Shown: positions 12,894 to 21,134, counted from the first letter of the stretch. The stretch: DNA of 21,382 bases from a virus (IMGVR_UViG_3300044796_000148:1-21382); one strand, 5' to 3'. Notes: generated from the letters alone by a model not told the origin. Made by a program: numbers and translations.

Positions 12894-13730
12894 CTAGTAT
12901 GTTCCTGGCGCGAGTCCGCCAGTAATCCCGCCACTCCCCCCGGTTACGACGATGCCGCCGACAATAACCGTCCCGTCGATCAGAGTCGTCGTCGCCCCGT
13001 ACTTGATATTCGTAGTGGGGTCATTGCCGATGTTGATCGCGAAACAAGGCGCGATTGTCCCGTCTGGACTGCCAAGCACTGCCGCCCCACTGTTAGGATC
13101 GACGTCCAGGGCGAGCGAGGTATAACCCGGCGTCGATTGATTGGCGTACAACCTCAGACACGGGCCTTGACTGCCAGTGTAAGCGAACGGCATAAACCCG
13201 CAGATGTAGGGAAGTCCATTCCCCGAAACCAGAAAGTAATTTGCATTAAAACAAGTGATCCCGTCGTTGAATTGTTTCCTTCCGCACAACGTCTGTGCGG
13301 CGTTCGTGATAGTACCGGCGGGCACGGAACAAGTCGCGACAGGTACGATCCGGGTATCCGTCATGTACATTGGCAAGCCGGACGTAATGCCCGTGATGCC
13401 CGTACCTATGTCGCCTGCGGACTGGCAAAAATAGTGATGGTCCGCAACGAAGTTGTTGCCCTGATCGACCATATAGACCGTGTTCGTCGATAGCACTTGC
13501 GTGGCCGCATTCTTGTTGAAACTGACGATGTTGCCTGTCCAGATTTTCAACGAACCAGCCGTGATAGTCTTCGTCGTGTCCGCAACGGCCTTCACGAGAA
13601 CAACGGCCTGACCATAGACTTGCAGAGGGACGCTATCGGCTTGCGGGTCGTCGAAATCTACGTTCCCGCCTTGCATCAGGTTTCGGAGTTTTGCGGCACT
13701 GTCGGCAGAGACTAATGATGGTTTGGGCAT
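12894..13730 (-). CDS. Putative virion/tail protein before the fibre
   Basis: This 278-residue protein has a short helical N terminus (KPSLVSADSAAKLRNLMQGG) and is otherwise beta-rich, with many Thr, Gly and Val and a glycine-rich end (TGGSGGITGGLAPGTY). The N-terminal part could attach to the tail tip and the rest could form an oligomeric beta structure carrying the fibre. Its ATG shares one base with the previous stop (TAATG), and its own stop lies 8 bases before the fibre start. I do not recognise a named family. The assignment to the tail rests on position and composition. Confidence 0.6.
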   Translation of the reverse strand: MPKPSLVSADSAAKLRNLMQGGNVDFDDPQADSVPLQVYGQAVVLVKAVADTTKTITAGSLKIWTGNIVSFNKNAATQVLSTNTVYMVDQGNNFVADHHYFCQSAGDIGTGITGITSGLPMYMTDTRIVPVATCSVPAGTITNAAQTLCGRKQFNDGITCFNANYFLVSGNGLPYICGFMPFAYTGSQGPCLRLYANQSTPGYTSLALDVDPNSGAAVLGSPDGTIAPCFAINIGNDPTTNIKYGATTTLIDGTVIVGGIVVTGGSGGITGGLAPGTY

Positions 13731-14632
13731 TACGGTATGAGCGTTCCAAAAGCGACGCCGTCTCTCGTGCGGAATTGCACGTACTGCGGCGGGTCGGTGT
13801 CCAATTTTTTCACGCCTGCATTCAACATCGTCGGTTCTGGCAACGGTGCGCCGTAGGCATCGCGAATCAACTTCCTGTTGCCCGATCCGTCCTTTTCGTA
13901 AAACCCTTGATCCAGCATAACCGTGTATTGCCAGCCTAGCGGTTCAATGTCAAGATTCCTTACATGGATCGTCGCCTTTTTTTCATAGAAAAATGTGCCG
14001 TTCTCGAACTTCTGAGAATAGGCGAGTCCCTTGAGCAAGCAAGAGGCTACCGGCTGGCCGTGCCAAATGTCGTTATTGAACGTGTCTTGGTTGTCCTGCA
14101 AATCCATAAAAGTTAGTGTCGCCGCGTTCCATGTTGCCTCAATCACTGCGATGCCGTAGGTGATGGAGAGGGGCGGTACGAATGGCGTACCGGCACTATT
14201 GACGATTGCCAAGCCGTCCAAATCAAACCGCACGGCTCTTTCCCCGTTGGTCCAGGTGATATTGTAAATCGTCGGCCTCATTAGCGGGTCTGGATTCAGC
14301 GCGGTCGGGTCGAAGTCAAAATAGCTCTTGTACTCGTAACCTATGCTCCACTGGTGTCCGCCCCCTTTCACGCTGGAAGTCTTGCTAAAGTTGCCCTGAT
14401 AGCAATACGCCTGCGAATCCGTCGGGTAGGCGTCTCCGAGATTAGGCAAGGTGATACTTCCGACCGTGACACCGCGAAATAGCGTACTGTCGTCGCCGTC
14501 GTCGTTGGTGTAGCCGATAAACTTTAGGCTGTACTCGCGATCATACCTCGGAACACTCCCGTTTAGGATGGTTGCCAACGAATCCTTACCCGTTCTGCTG
14601 TCTAATGCTTCTACCAGTCCTGTGATTGCCAT
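13730..14632 (-). CDS. Putative distal tail / baseplate protein
   Basis: This 300-residue protein follows the tape measure gene, the usual place for distal-tail or baseplate-hub proteins. It is beta-rich with many aromatic residues (YSLKFIGYTNDD, HQWSIGYEYKSYFDFDP, FENGTFFYEKKATIHVRNLD, WQYTVMLDQGFYEKDGSG). The last segment, after about residue 240, has the look of a jelly-roll or galectin-like fold, but this is not certain. An earlier ATG at 14683 would overlap the tape measure gene by 44 bases. The ATG at 14632 has AAGG just after the tape measure stop at good spacing, so I start there. No exact family is recognised. Confidence 0.6.
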   Translation of the reverse strand: MAITGLVEALDSRTGKDSLATILNGSVPRYDREYSLKFIGYTNDDGDDSTLFRGVTVGSITLPNLGDAYPTDSQAYCYQGNFSKTSSVKGGGHQWSIGYEYKSYFDFDPTALNPDPLMRPTIYNITWTNGERAVRFDLDGLAIVNSAGTPFVPPLSITYGIAVIEATWNAATLTFMDLQDNQDTFNNDIWHGQPVASCLLKGLAYSQKFENGTFFYEKKATIHVRNLDIEPLGWQYTVMLDQGFYEKDGSGNRKLIRDAYGAPLPEPTMLNAGVKKLDTDPPQYVQFRTRDGVAFGTLIP

Positions 14633-14639
14633 ATTTGCC

Positions 14640-16337
14640 TTATAGGATGTCGAATCCGAGTTGTCCTTTGCTGTCCGTGACAACCTCGATGAGTTTGTTC
14701 GCGCTCGCGAGTTGCTGTTTCCTGATTTCTTGCGCTTCGGCGAATGCCCGCTTCAATTCGGCTTGCGGGTCTTGCCTCTCGCCTTGAAGTTGTGCCTTGA
14801 TAATGCTGGTGACGCTGTCCTGACTGCCTCTCAGTTGCCCTGAAACGGTCTTCGTCGTGCCGCCGTCGCCCGTGGCACTCTGCAAAGCCCTGGACGCCTC
14901 TAGGACGCCTTCCCGGTACTGGTCGAAGGTGAGCCTTCCCGACTTGAATAGCGTTTGCAGTCCTTGAATGGAGCGTGCGTAGGTCTCAAGAGGGGGCATC
15001 TTGATATTGCCGAATGCTATCTCGGAGTTCTTCGCCAGTTCGGCAAGGACACGGGCATTTTGCAAGACGTCAGGTGTCGCGCCTTGCTTTTGCAGGTCCA
15101 AAATCTTTACTTCCGCACTGGTCTTGCCGATCCTTGCGAAACTGTCTCTCAATCCCGATTCAAGATCGGCAATGCCCTTGAGGATTTCGGCGGTGAGTGC
15201 GGAAATCGGGTTGAGTTGCTTCGCCTTATCGCCCGACTTCTTCGCCAGGTCGTCGAAGGTGTCAAAGTATTTCTTCGCCTTGCCGATGTTGTCGGTGTAT
15301 TCAAGGCTGAGGTCGGCGAAGAACACGTCAATCTTATCACTCGCGCCCGTGAGTTGGTTGGCTAGGCTCGTGTCGCCTAGAACCTTCGCCAGTTTGGCCG
15401 CACTCTGAATAGCCAACTGGATAGGCTTGACGAATACACGTGTAATCTCAATGCCGATGAAGGCGAGTACATCGGCAATCGCTGCGAAACCATAGACAAG
15501 ACTCTTGATTCCGAAGTCCAGTACCTTCGGGGTGTTCTTCGCGAGGCTGTTCTTGAGTCCGTCCCACATTCCCGACAACCTGGACAGCCCCTCTTGTGCT
15601 TCAATCACCTTGGCTGAGTCAATCGCGTTGAAACTGATACCCGCCGCAAGTGCCGCATCAGAGAACGCCTTGATTCCCTTGTCGCCCTTGTTGAGCAACT
15701 GTTGAAGTTCCGCGTACTTATCGCCGAACAACTCAATGCCGAGTCGTGATTGTTTGGCCGGATCTTGTATAGCCTTCAACTTCTCGGCAATCTGGCCGAT
15801 GGCTTGATCTATCGGAAGTTTCTTGAGTGCTTCGGCTGACAACCCGAGTTGGTCGAACACGCGGGCCGATTCGCCGCCGCTCGCATGAACGACGGATTGC
15901 AACTTGAGTAGTCCGCCCTTGAGGGCATCGGCGGACACTCCCGCAACCTTCGCCGCAAATTGAATGCTGGTGAAGCCTTCCACGTCGGTGCCGAGTGCCT
16001 TCGCCGCCTCTCGTGCCGCCCTCATCTGCGTACCGACCTGTTGAACGACGTAGGCCAGTGCGGTTGCCCCCGCGATAGCCCCCGCGAAGATGGTTGCAGG
16101 CGTTGCCGCACTGGCGATTCTCCCGAGAGTGGAGAACGCGGACTGTACGCCTCCCTGAGCCACACTCGCGAAACTGTCGCCCACCTTGGCGAAGATGTTG
16201 CCGCCGGATGACTTCTTCGCCTGGACTTGTTTCGTCCAACTCTCAATCTTCGTACCGGCCTGATTCAACCCGGTGTTGAGTGCCGCCCCATCAACATCTA
16301 GGAGGAGACTCGCCTTCGCTATACTCGTACTAGCCAT
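14640..16337 (-). CDS. Tail tape measure protein
   Basis: This 565-residue, Ala- and Lys-rich, mostly helical protein sets tail length and is expelled during DNA injection. Features include the MASTSIAKASLLLDVDGAAL start, a TPATIFAGAIAGATALAYVV hydrophobic stretch (about 80-100), the tape-measure block EGFTSIQFAAKVAGVSADAL (about 121-140), and a second hydrophobic region near 280-315 (LDFGIKSLVYGFAAIADVLA). At about 1.5 angstroms per residue the tail would be roughly 85 nm, a short siphovirus tail. The ATG at 16337 overlaps the end of the frameshifted chaperone by 8 bases and has a GGGGGAAG ribosome site. Confidence 0.9.
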   Translation of the reverse strand: MASTSIAKASLLLDVDGAALNTGLNQAGTKIESWTKQVQAKKSSGGNIFAKVGDSFASVAQGGVQSAFSTLGRIASAATPATIFAGAIAGATALAYVVQQVGTQMRAAREAAKALGTDVEGFTSIQFAAKVAGVSADALKGGLLKLQSVVHASGGESARVFDQLGLSAEALKKLPIDQAIGQIAEKLKAIQDPAKQSRLGIELFGDKYAELQQLLNKGDKGIKAFSDAALAAGISFNAIDSAKVIEAQEGLSRLSGMWDGLKNSLAKNTPKVLDFGIKSLVYGFAAIADVLAFIGIEITRVFVKPIQLAIQSAAKLAKVLGDTSLANQLTGASDKIDVFFADLSLEYTDNIGKAKKYFDTFDDLAKKSGDKAKQLNPISALTAEILKGIADLESGLRDSFARIGKTSAEVKILDLQKQGATPDVLQNARVLAELAKNSEIAFGNIKMPPLETYARSIQGLQTLFKSGRLTFDQYREGVLEASRALQSATGDGGTTKTVSGQLRGSQDSVTSIIKAQLQGERQDPQAELKRAFAEAQEIRKQQLASANKLIEVVTDSKGQLGFDIL

Positions 16338-16644
16338 TCTTCCCCCTTGCTAACGCCATGAAATACGCTTGCGTACTTTCCCAGTGCCACACCTTCTTTT
16401 CGGCCTCGAACTTCGGAATGAACTGTTCCAGTTTGGCCTTGCCGCCCCATACGCTAGCCGTCGTCCAGGCGTTCAGAGCGTGCCGGTAGTCGTCGCGTTG
16501 CTCCGGCCAGCCTTCCAGCGCGTAATACGCTAGCCATAGCGTGTATTCCGGGCTGGTCATCCTCTGCCGAAACTCTTGTAGTGTGCAACGCATGTGGCTT
16601 GCGAGTCTGAGGGACAACCTCAATTCCGGGTCGTCCCTTATGCG
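16330..16644 (-). CDS. Tail assembly chaperone T-part, made by -1 frameshift
   Basis: This frame encodes 104 residues and is fused to the first 108 residues of the upstream chaperone when ribosomes slip at 16650-16644, giving a protein of about 212 residues. It contains FRQRMTSPEYTLWLAYYALEGWP, typical of the T part of gpG/gpGT-type tail chaperones, then a helical KLEQFIPKFEAEKKVWHW segment. It has no ATG with a ribosome site, only an internal TTG at 16623, which agrees with expression by slippage. The longer product presumably bridges tape measure and tail tube, as gpGT does in lambda. Confidence 0.88.
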   Translation of the reverse strand, partial: RIRDDPELRLSLRLASHMRCTLQEFRQRMTSPEYTLWLAYYALEGWPEQRDDYRHALNAWTTASVWGGKAKLEQFIPKFEAEKKVWHWESTQAYFMALARGKNG

Positions 16645-16650
16645 TTTTTT
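16610..16650 (-). promoter_or_regulatory. -1 programmed frameshift signal
   Basis: The minus strand has the slippery heptamer A AAA AAC (16650-16644) in the correct phase of the upstream gene (codons AAA AAC). A 5-nt spacer GCATA follows. Then comes a stem AGGGACGACC (16638-16629), loop CGGAATTGA, and GGTTGTCCCT (16619-16610), 10 pairs with one G-U. The zero-frame stop TAA follows one codon after the slip (16640-16638). All three parts of a classical signal are present. Confidence 0.93.
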
Positions 16651-16967
16651 GCGTCGTCAACCGCGTTCGTGCCGATGCCGTTATGGGACAACGCCTCTAG
16701 TGCGATCCGCTCTAGGACTGCACCATTCTTGTCCGCCAACGCCTTCACGTCGTCGTGGCTGAATATTTTGTTGCCCACTGGATCGCACAATGTCAGGGCG
16801 ACGACTTGCGCGATCCAGTCCGCCCCCTCCGACTTGTGGATTGCCTGAACCGCCGCACGCTCGGCACAAGTCCAGGTCTTGAGGCAAACATCTACGTTCC
16901 ATTCCGGCACGGGGAACGGCTTCAACACGCAATCGTTCGCCGATAGTATTTGGTCTCTGAGATTCAT
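16638..16967 (-). CDS. Tail assembly chaperone, G-like
   Basis: This 109-residue protein is the short chaperone product, expected to coat the tape measure while the tail tube assembles. It has PFPVPEWNVDVCLKTWTCAERAAVQ (residues about 18-42), a known pattern of these proteins, then helical DWIAQVVALTLCDPVGNKIF and HDDVKALADKNGAVLERIALEAL. The family placement comes from this pattern together with its place between tail tube and tape measure. The start is well supported by GGGGAG 7 bases upstream. Its last codons carry the slippery site. Confidence 0.88.
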   Translation of the reverse strand: MNLRDQILSANDCVLKPFPVPEWNVDVCLKTWTCAERAAVQAIHKSEGADWIAQVVALTLCDPVGNKIFSHDDVKALADKNGAVLERIALEALSHNGIGTNAVDDAKNA

Positions 16968-16970
16968 AGG

Positions 16971-17378
16971 TTAGCTCCCCGGTGTAAAGACAACTGCGCC
17001 CTCGACTCTGAGGCTACATTTGATATCCATAACGGCATCAATCGTTCCGTCGACTTCCGCGTTCTGTAGTTTCCCGTTGAACGCGAAAGTTGAGGCGTCG
17101 GGGAATGTCAGAAGGTATGCCTTGCTCACGCCTTGAAGGGCATAGCATCGGGCCAAATCTTCCTTGACATACAGGAGGGTAAATGTGCAGTCGCCCGGCT
17201 CAATCAAGGCCGGAACGTAACGCTTGTACGAATCGCCCTGATTCATAAACGATGCGTCGGCCCATTGCTGATCCGCCTTCGGCGAGTTGAACTCTTTCAG
17301 CATCGCGAAATTCTGTTGCGCCGACATTGACCCGTCATTCACTGACAAACTAGAACCTAGTCCTATTGATGCACTCAT
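16971..17378 (-). CDS. Major tail tube protein
   Basis: This is the hexameric ring protein that stacks to form the siphovirus tail tube. It has 135 residues from the ATG at 17378. The sequence is beta-rich with the usual tail tube profile: KEFNSPKADQQWADASFMNQGDSYKRYVPALIEPGDCTFTLLY (quoted only in part: GDSYKRYVPALIEPGDCTFT) and a C-terminal DAVMDIKCSLRVEGAVVFTPG. At 135 residues it is compact, with no extra Ig-like domain. Another in-frame ATG at 17384 lies inside a hairpin arm. The 17378 ATG has AGAGG at 7 bases, but this site is buried in a 14-bp stem. Confidence 0.85.
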   Translation of the reverse strand: MSASIGLGSSLSVNDGSMSAQQNFAMLKEFNSPKADQQWADASFMNQGDSYKRYVPALIEPGDCTFTLLYVKEDLARCYALQGVSKAYLLTFPDASTFAFNGKLQNAEVDGTIDAVMDIKCSLRVEGAVVFTPGS

Positions 17379-17380
17379 GC

Positions 17381-17417
17381 ACATACCTCTATAAAGTTTA
17401 GACTTATAGAGGTATGT
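17381..17417 (-). promoter_or_regulatory. Ribosome-site-sequestering hairpin before the tail tube gene
   Basis: ACATACCTCTATAA and TTATAGAGGTATGT (17417-17404 and 17394-17381 on the minus strand) are perfectly complementary over 14 bases, with loop GTCTAAACT. The 3' arm contains the Shine-Dalgarno AGAGG (17390-17386), 7 bases before the ATG at 17378. No T tract follows, so it is not an ordinary terminator. Confidence 0.85.
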
Positions 17418-17436
17418 AGTCGTTGTGCGTTAGGAT

Positions 17437-17805
17437 TTACCCCCAAACGTCAAATGTCTGTTGGGTGTGATAACCGACTTGCTCTTGCAGTTCTTGCGAG
17501 TTGGTGAGGAAGCAACCTTGCACGTCGTTGTCTTTCCAGGTTGAGAAAGTGCCATACACCGCATCGGCGACGGAACGGCAGTCGTCCTCGTTGATCGCCC
17601 ACGTGTCAATTTGGTAGGTGTATTTTTTCAACCCGACCGGGCCGGACATTGCAACCACGTCTTGTGTCGCCTGCCTTGAGTACAGGATTGCGGGGGCGGT
17701 TTGGATGGAGTAATCAGGCGTTGCTATGACGGGAAAGATATGCTCGCCCACTAGGTCGGTTATCGCCGTCGTCGTTATGAGTTTGGTATAGATCGTCGAA
17801 TCCAT
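17437..17805 (-). CDS. Tail terminator / completion protein (DUF3168-like)
   Basis: This 122-residue protein probably caps the tail tube and joins it to the head connector. It shows the family outline: MDSTIYTKLITTTAITDLVGEHIFPVI at the N terminus, then PAILYSRQ and KYTYQIDTWAINEDDCRSVADAVY. The gene order (HK97 gp10-like, this gene, tail tube) is the normal one. Its ribosome site GAGG overlaps the stop of the preceding gene, 4 bases before the ATG. The hairpin at 17381-17417 follows it. Confidence 0.8.
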   Translation of the reverse strand: MDSTIYTKLITTTAITDLVGEHIFPVIATPDYSIQTAPAILYSRQATQDVVAMSGPVGLKKYTYQIDTWAINEDDCRSVADAVYGTFSTWKDNDVQGCFLTNSQELQEQVGYHTQQTFDVWG

Positions 17806-17806
17806 G

Positions 17807-18202
17807 TTACCTCAATTCCAGGTAGATCTCCGCCTTGAGAACTTGGCGGACTGCCTCTAGGTATTTGTCCTTGTTCGCCTGCCACGCCGGTTGGAGGAAC
17901 GGCCTCTTGTGCGGGCCGATCTCAAGTGGTGCCGAGTACCTTCCGGGCTGGACGTTCTGGCCGTTGTACGCCTTGACGAACTTGCTTCGCGGGCCGACCA
18001 CTCCATACGCTACCGTGCTGCCCCTGGCGGAATCTACCTTCGTGCTAATGCTCTGCCTGAGTGCGCCGGATCGCATCGGGGCGGACGCCTTGAGGTCTGA
18101 ACGGATCAAGGCAGTTCCCGCCCGGATCGCCTTTTTGTAGGCGTTCTTTTCCAGGCGATTCGCCAAGCGTTCCAACTTTTTCAGTTGCAAAATAATCTTC
18201 AT
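17807..18202 (-). CDS. HK97 gp10-like tail/connector protein
   Basis: This 131-residue basic protein has a helical N terminus (KKLERLANRLEKNAYKKAIRAG), the family mark APMRSGALRQSI (about 41-52), and PHKRPFLQPAW near the end. These mark the HK97 gp10 family of neck proteins that link connector and tail. GGAG lies 7 bases before the ATG, inside the end of the previous gene, whose stop is one base away. Confidence 0.88.
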   Translation of the reverse strand: MKIILQLKKLERLANRLEKNAYKKAIRAGTALIRSDLKASAPMRSGALRQSISTKVDSARGSTVAYGVVGPRSKFVKAYNGQNVQPGRYSAPLEIGPHKRPFLQPAWQANKDKYLEAVRQVLKAEIYLELR

Positions 18203-18203
18203 T

Positions 18204-18530
18204 TCAGGTCTCCAGGCTCGGCAAGGTGTGGGCGTATATCACGGTTTCGTTCGTGTCGTGGTTCGGCATCACTCCGACCACTACCAACAATTTGTCGAAG
18301 TAGGTGTCATGCAACCTGTCTTTCGCATCAACGCTCGGGAACTGCCTCAAGTGTATTTCGTAATCTACTTCCGAGTTGAGAACGCCATAGGCTAATTTCT
18401 TGCTGGCACTTATCGGCTTGGAAGAACCCCAGAGCGTACCGTTGCCCGTGAAGGTCTCTTGATCTTGGCCGGTCGTGCCGCTCTTGCTCACGCTGCGTTG
18501 CAACCATATAAACTCGCGGTTGTAGTTCAT
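18204..18530 (-). CDS. Head-tail joining (stopper) protein
   Basis: This 108-residue beta-rich protein fits the Phage_H_T_join / stopper group in position and profile: an N-terminal EFIWLQRSVSKSGTTGQDQETF, a SEVDYEIHLRQFPSVDAKDRL segment and a final GVMPNHDTNETVIYAH. The ATG overlaps the previous stop by four bases (ATGA), so it is translationally coupled. The exact family is less certain than the role. Confidence 0.7.
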   Translation of the reverse strand: MNYNREFIWLQRSVSKSGTTGQDQETFTGNGTLWGSSKPISASKKLAYGVLNSEVDYEIHLRQFPSVDAKDRLHDTYFDKLLVVVGVMPNHDTNETVIYAHTLPSLET

Positions 18531-19168
18531 TCAAAGTCCAGGTCGTAAGGGGTGTATAGCGGTCGGTTCATGTTGCTAACCCAATTCAACTTGTACATGG
18601 CGACAACATTTTTCCAGCCAATCGGGAGCGTGTCCAGTTTGTCTGTCGTGGTCTCGCTTCGCTGGTTGAACCAATGACTCGCCATCAGCATGATTGCTTG
18701 CTTTATCATGGGCGGGACGGAATTAGCATCCGCGTAACCGGCGGTGAATTGCACTATGATTTTCGGACTGATACGGTAGGACAGAGCCGGGAAAGACGGG
18801 AACACTCTCCAATCTGGATACCAGACGGAAGGGACGATTCTACCCGGCTCGCGTGCCGTATCAACGCTATAGTTCGCGGTCGACCATGTGGTGAGGGTGT
18901 CTGACGAGTCGTAATATTGAACGCTTGAGACTGCGTTCAGTGGGGCTTTCGGACAGCGTATCACTCTGGGGAAGGCGTCCAGGTATAGCGTCCAGGTTGC
19001 AGGCATCAATTGCCGGTCGGTTTGCTGCTCGAATAGGTCTCGCGCACTTGAGATAAATCCGGCCAGCAATGCGTCTTCGCTGGTGGTGTTGAGGCGAAGG
19101 AACGCCTTGAGGTCAGCAACCGCCACGGGTTCATCTGTCGGCGGTGTAGTCTGTTTCAATCCATACAT
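18527..19168 (-). CDS. Head-tail connector (adaptor) protein
   Basis: This 213-residue protein resembles the phiE125 gp8 / HK97 gp6 adaptor group. It has an N-terminal PVAVADLKAFLRLNTTSEDALL and a YFDLFEQQ-like helix (SARDLFEQQTDRQLMPATW, about 41-59), then VQFTAGYADANSVPPMIKQA and IMLMASHWFNQRSE. Twelve copies are expected to sit under the portal. A terminator-like hairpin lies between it and the capsid gene, so the connector genes are probably made in smaller amounts than capsid. Confidence 0.88.
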   Translation of the reverse strand: MYGLKQTTPPTDEPVAVADLKAFLRLNTTSEDALLAGFISSARDLFEQQTDRQLMPATWTLYLDAFPRVIRCPKAPLNAVSSVQYYDSSDTLTTWSTANYSVDTAREPGRIVPSVWYPDWRVFPSFPALSYRISPKIIVQFTAGYADANSVPPMIKQAIMLMASHWFNQRSETTTDKLDTLPIGWKNVVAMYKLNWVSNMNRPLYTPYDLDFE

Positions 19169-19193
19169 ACCTGTACATAGTGTCGCCGCCTAC

Positions 19194-19226
19194 GAAAAGA
19201 GAAAGGCAAGCCTTTACGACTTGCCT
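19194..19226 (-). terminator. Terminator-like hairpin after the capsid gene
   Basis: On the minus strand AGGCAAG, loop TCGTAAAGG and CTTGCCT (19226-19204) precede TTCTCTTTT. It lies between the capsid stop (19254) and the connector start (19168) and may reduce read-through into the less needed connector genes. Confidence 0.7.
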
Positions 19227-19253
19227 CCCCCTCCTTCAACAACACTCTTTGTA

Positions 19254-20537
19254 TTAGGCCAGAGTACCGGCAGACAACGCACGGTTGGGGCCGAACCAAT
19301 TCGCGTCAGAGCGCAGCCACGCGATAAAAGCTACGAGCCCGTACTCTACGTACCGATCGGCGCTCCTAATCAATTGCACGGAAGCCACATCACGAATATA
19401 AAAATCGGTCGGATCGCCGAAGGCAATAACTTTCTTGCCGCTACCCGTGGTCGGTATGCTGTTAGAAATGACAACCTCTTTCCCGAACAACGTCGGTACT
19501 CCCGAATCGTCAAAAGATCGGTCAAGGTTTAGAAGCGGTCGATTGTTTGAGTCCAAAAGTCCTTGTATCGTCGCCGCCTGAGTATCCGACATAAAAAACT
19601 TTCCGTTCTTACGGTAGGCCAAATCAACAGAGTAATAGAGCGATACGAGGTTAGCATAGGTCGTGCTCCAACTCGTTACCGTGGCTGTCGCGTTATTGAC
19701 GATGCCGCTCGGCTTGGAAGATCCATTACCGACCATGAAGTCCGCCTCCTGAGCGCGACCGATTCTCAAGCCGAGTTGTCGAGCCATGTAGTTTTCCAGG
19801 TCAAACTTACTGTCCTGCAAAAGCTCAAGGGACAACTGCACCATAGATTTGTAATTGTACGCGCCTAGGGTCTTCTGAGCGAATACCGTATCCGTCGCGG
19901 ACAGTGCCGAGTTTTCCGCAGTGATTGCGGCCAGATTACCCGAGTCGTCATTCGTCGGGAACGGTAGGCTCTGACCGTTCTCGGAACTGATGACCGTGGC
20001 GTAATCTCGGATCGGGCAAAAATACTTCAACGCCTCGACGATCTTGTCGCCGAAGTCTTGCGGCACGGTGTAACCGCCCGCACTGTTAGTACCTTCTACC
20101 TGAGCGCGAGTGTTGAGGTTGAGTGTGTATTGTGGTGCCGCGACATTGACACCCATCCGATCCGCAGAACGGAAGGTATCAAGGCTGGTGTGGCGGTGGG
20201 CGTCCGTGCCGTAGGTCATCCACGCCTTTAGGACGTTGCCCATTTCACGCTTGTCGTTCTGGGGGGAACGAATGGAGCGTACATACGGGCCGGATTCCTT
20301 CACGGCGCGTTTGCTCTGGTGGAGGCTTTCCTCTGCGGTCTTGACTCGCAATTTGCGCTCCGCGTCGTCGGCCTGATCGGCCACGTCGTCCGCCTGACCT
20401 AGCAGAGAATCAACCTGTTGTTCTTCTTCCGGCGTCAAGTCGCGCTTGTCGTCGTCTGCGGCGTCTACGATGATTTTGGCGTTACTGATGAGTTGCGCCC
20501 GCTGTTCTTTCATCGCCTGAATGTTGTTCGTTTCCAT
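19254..20537 (-). CDS. HK97-type major capsid protein
   Basis: This 427-residue protein builds the icosahedral shell. Residues about 1-90 form a charged coiled coil (DKRDLTPEEEQQVDSLLGQ, ADQADDAERKLRVK), matching a scaffold-like delta domain removed by the protease. The HK97 fold follows: TNSAGGYTVPQDFGDKIVEA, the TNDDSGNLAAITAENSA loop, FDLENYMARQLGLRIGRAQE spine helix, NGSSKPSGIVNN and FGKEVVISNSIP. The ribosome site GGAG is 4-5 bases from the ATG. No separate scaffold gene is needed in this family. Confidence 0.95.
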   Translation of the reverse strand: METNNIQAMKEQRAQLISNAKIIVDAADDDKRDLTPEEEQQVDSLLGQADDVADQADDAERKLRVKTAEESLHQSKRAVKESGPYVRSIRSPQNDKREMGNVLKAWMTYGTDAHRHTSLDTFRSADRMGVNVAAPQYTLNLNTRAQVEGTNSAGGYTVPQDFGDKIVEALKYFCPIRDYATVISSENGQSLPFPTNDDSGNLAAITAENSALSATDTVFAQKTLGAYNYKSMVQLSLELLQDSKFDLENYMARQLGLRIGRAQEADFMVGNGSSKPSGIVNNATATVTSWSTTYANLVSLYYSVDLAYRKNGKFFMSDTQAATIQGLLDSNNRPLLNLDRSFDDSGVPTLFGKEVVISNSIPTTGSGKKVIAFGDPTDFYIRDVASVQLIRSADRYVEYGLVAFIAWLRSDANWFGPNRALSAGTLA

Positions 20538-20576
20538 GTGTCTCCTATAGGGTACGTCTCGTATCTATGCGGACGC

Positions 20577-21134
20577 CTATGCATTTCTCAATCTGATCTT
20601 GGCTCGCATCAATCTTGTGCGGCCTATTGGTGCTGCAACTCCGAGTTGCATACTGCGTAAATCTACGGTCGTGCCGTTCTCGTATGCCGGGAACGCAACG
20701 ATAGAACACTCGTACAAAGTGAGGTCTCGTAACTGTCTGGTGGGGATATCGCCCGGCGTCCATTCGTCTTCAACCGTGGTGAAGCCGAAGGAACACGAAT
20801 CAACATCGCCACGCCGAATGCTCTCCACGAGGTCTCTCGCTTCACTCGTGTCCGGCAATTCGCACTCGTACCAGAGACCGACATTATCCACGCCCACCCT
20901 CAGCGTTCCCGACTTCGTGCGTCCTAGAATGCTCTGGGGGTTGTGGTCGCGAAGGAATCGGATATCCGGCTGTTCGACGAGTGATCGCGTGAAGGCGTCC
21001 GGGTGAATGACTTCGTTGAAGGCGTTGCCACGCACGTCGCGGATCAAGGCGGCGGGGCCGAATGTCGCCGCATAGCCCGCTATCGTCCGTGGCTTGTCCG
21101 TGCGTATCACTTGCTGGTTACTTCGTGTTTCCAT
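20577..21134 (-). CDS. HK97 family prohead protease
   Basis: This 185-residue serine protease of the U35 type trims the capsid delta domain and then itself. Catalytic candidates are H64 in RFLRDHNP and S115 in DSCSFGF, with an acidic residue likely in the LYECSIVAFP segment. The open frame extends up to 21212, but that extra N terminus is Arg-rich and overlaps the portal end. The ATG at 21134 (METRSNQQ) has AGGAG upstream and overlaps the portal gene by only 17 bases. The capsid gene follows after 39 bases. Confidence 0.9.
   Translation of the reverse strand: METRSNQQVIRTDKPRTIAGYAATFGPAALIRDVRGNAFNEVIHPDAFTRSLVEQPDIRFLRDHNPQSILGRTKSGTLRVGVDNVGLWYECELPDTSEARDLVESIRRGDVDSCSFGFTTVEDEWTPGDIPTRQLRDLTLYECSIVAFPAYENGTTVDLRSMQLGVAAPIGRTRLMRAKIRLRNA

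Noticed and set aside
9676-12925. Many long plus-strand open frames opposite the fibre gene
   Set aside because: They are Val/Pro/Arg-rich antisense shadows of the repetitive fibre codons, lack ribosome sites and have no motif.
16330-16623. Broken (frameshifted) tail gene
   Set aside because: The canonical slippery heptamer and downstream stem explain the split as programmed.
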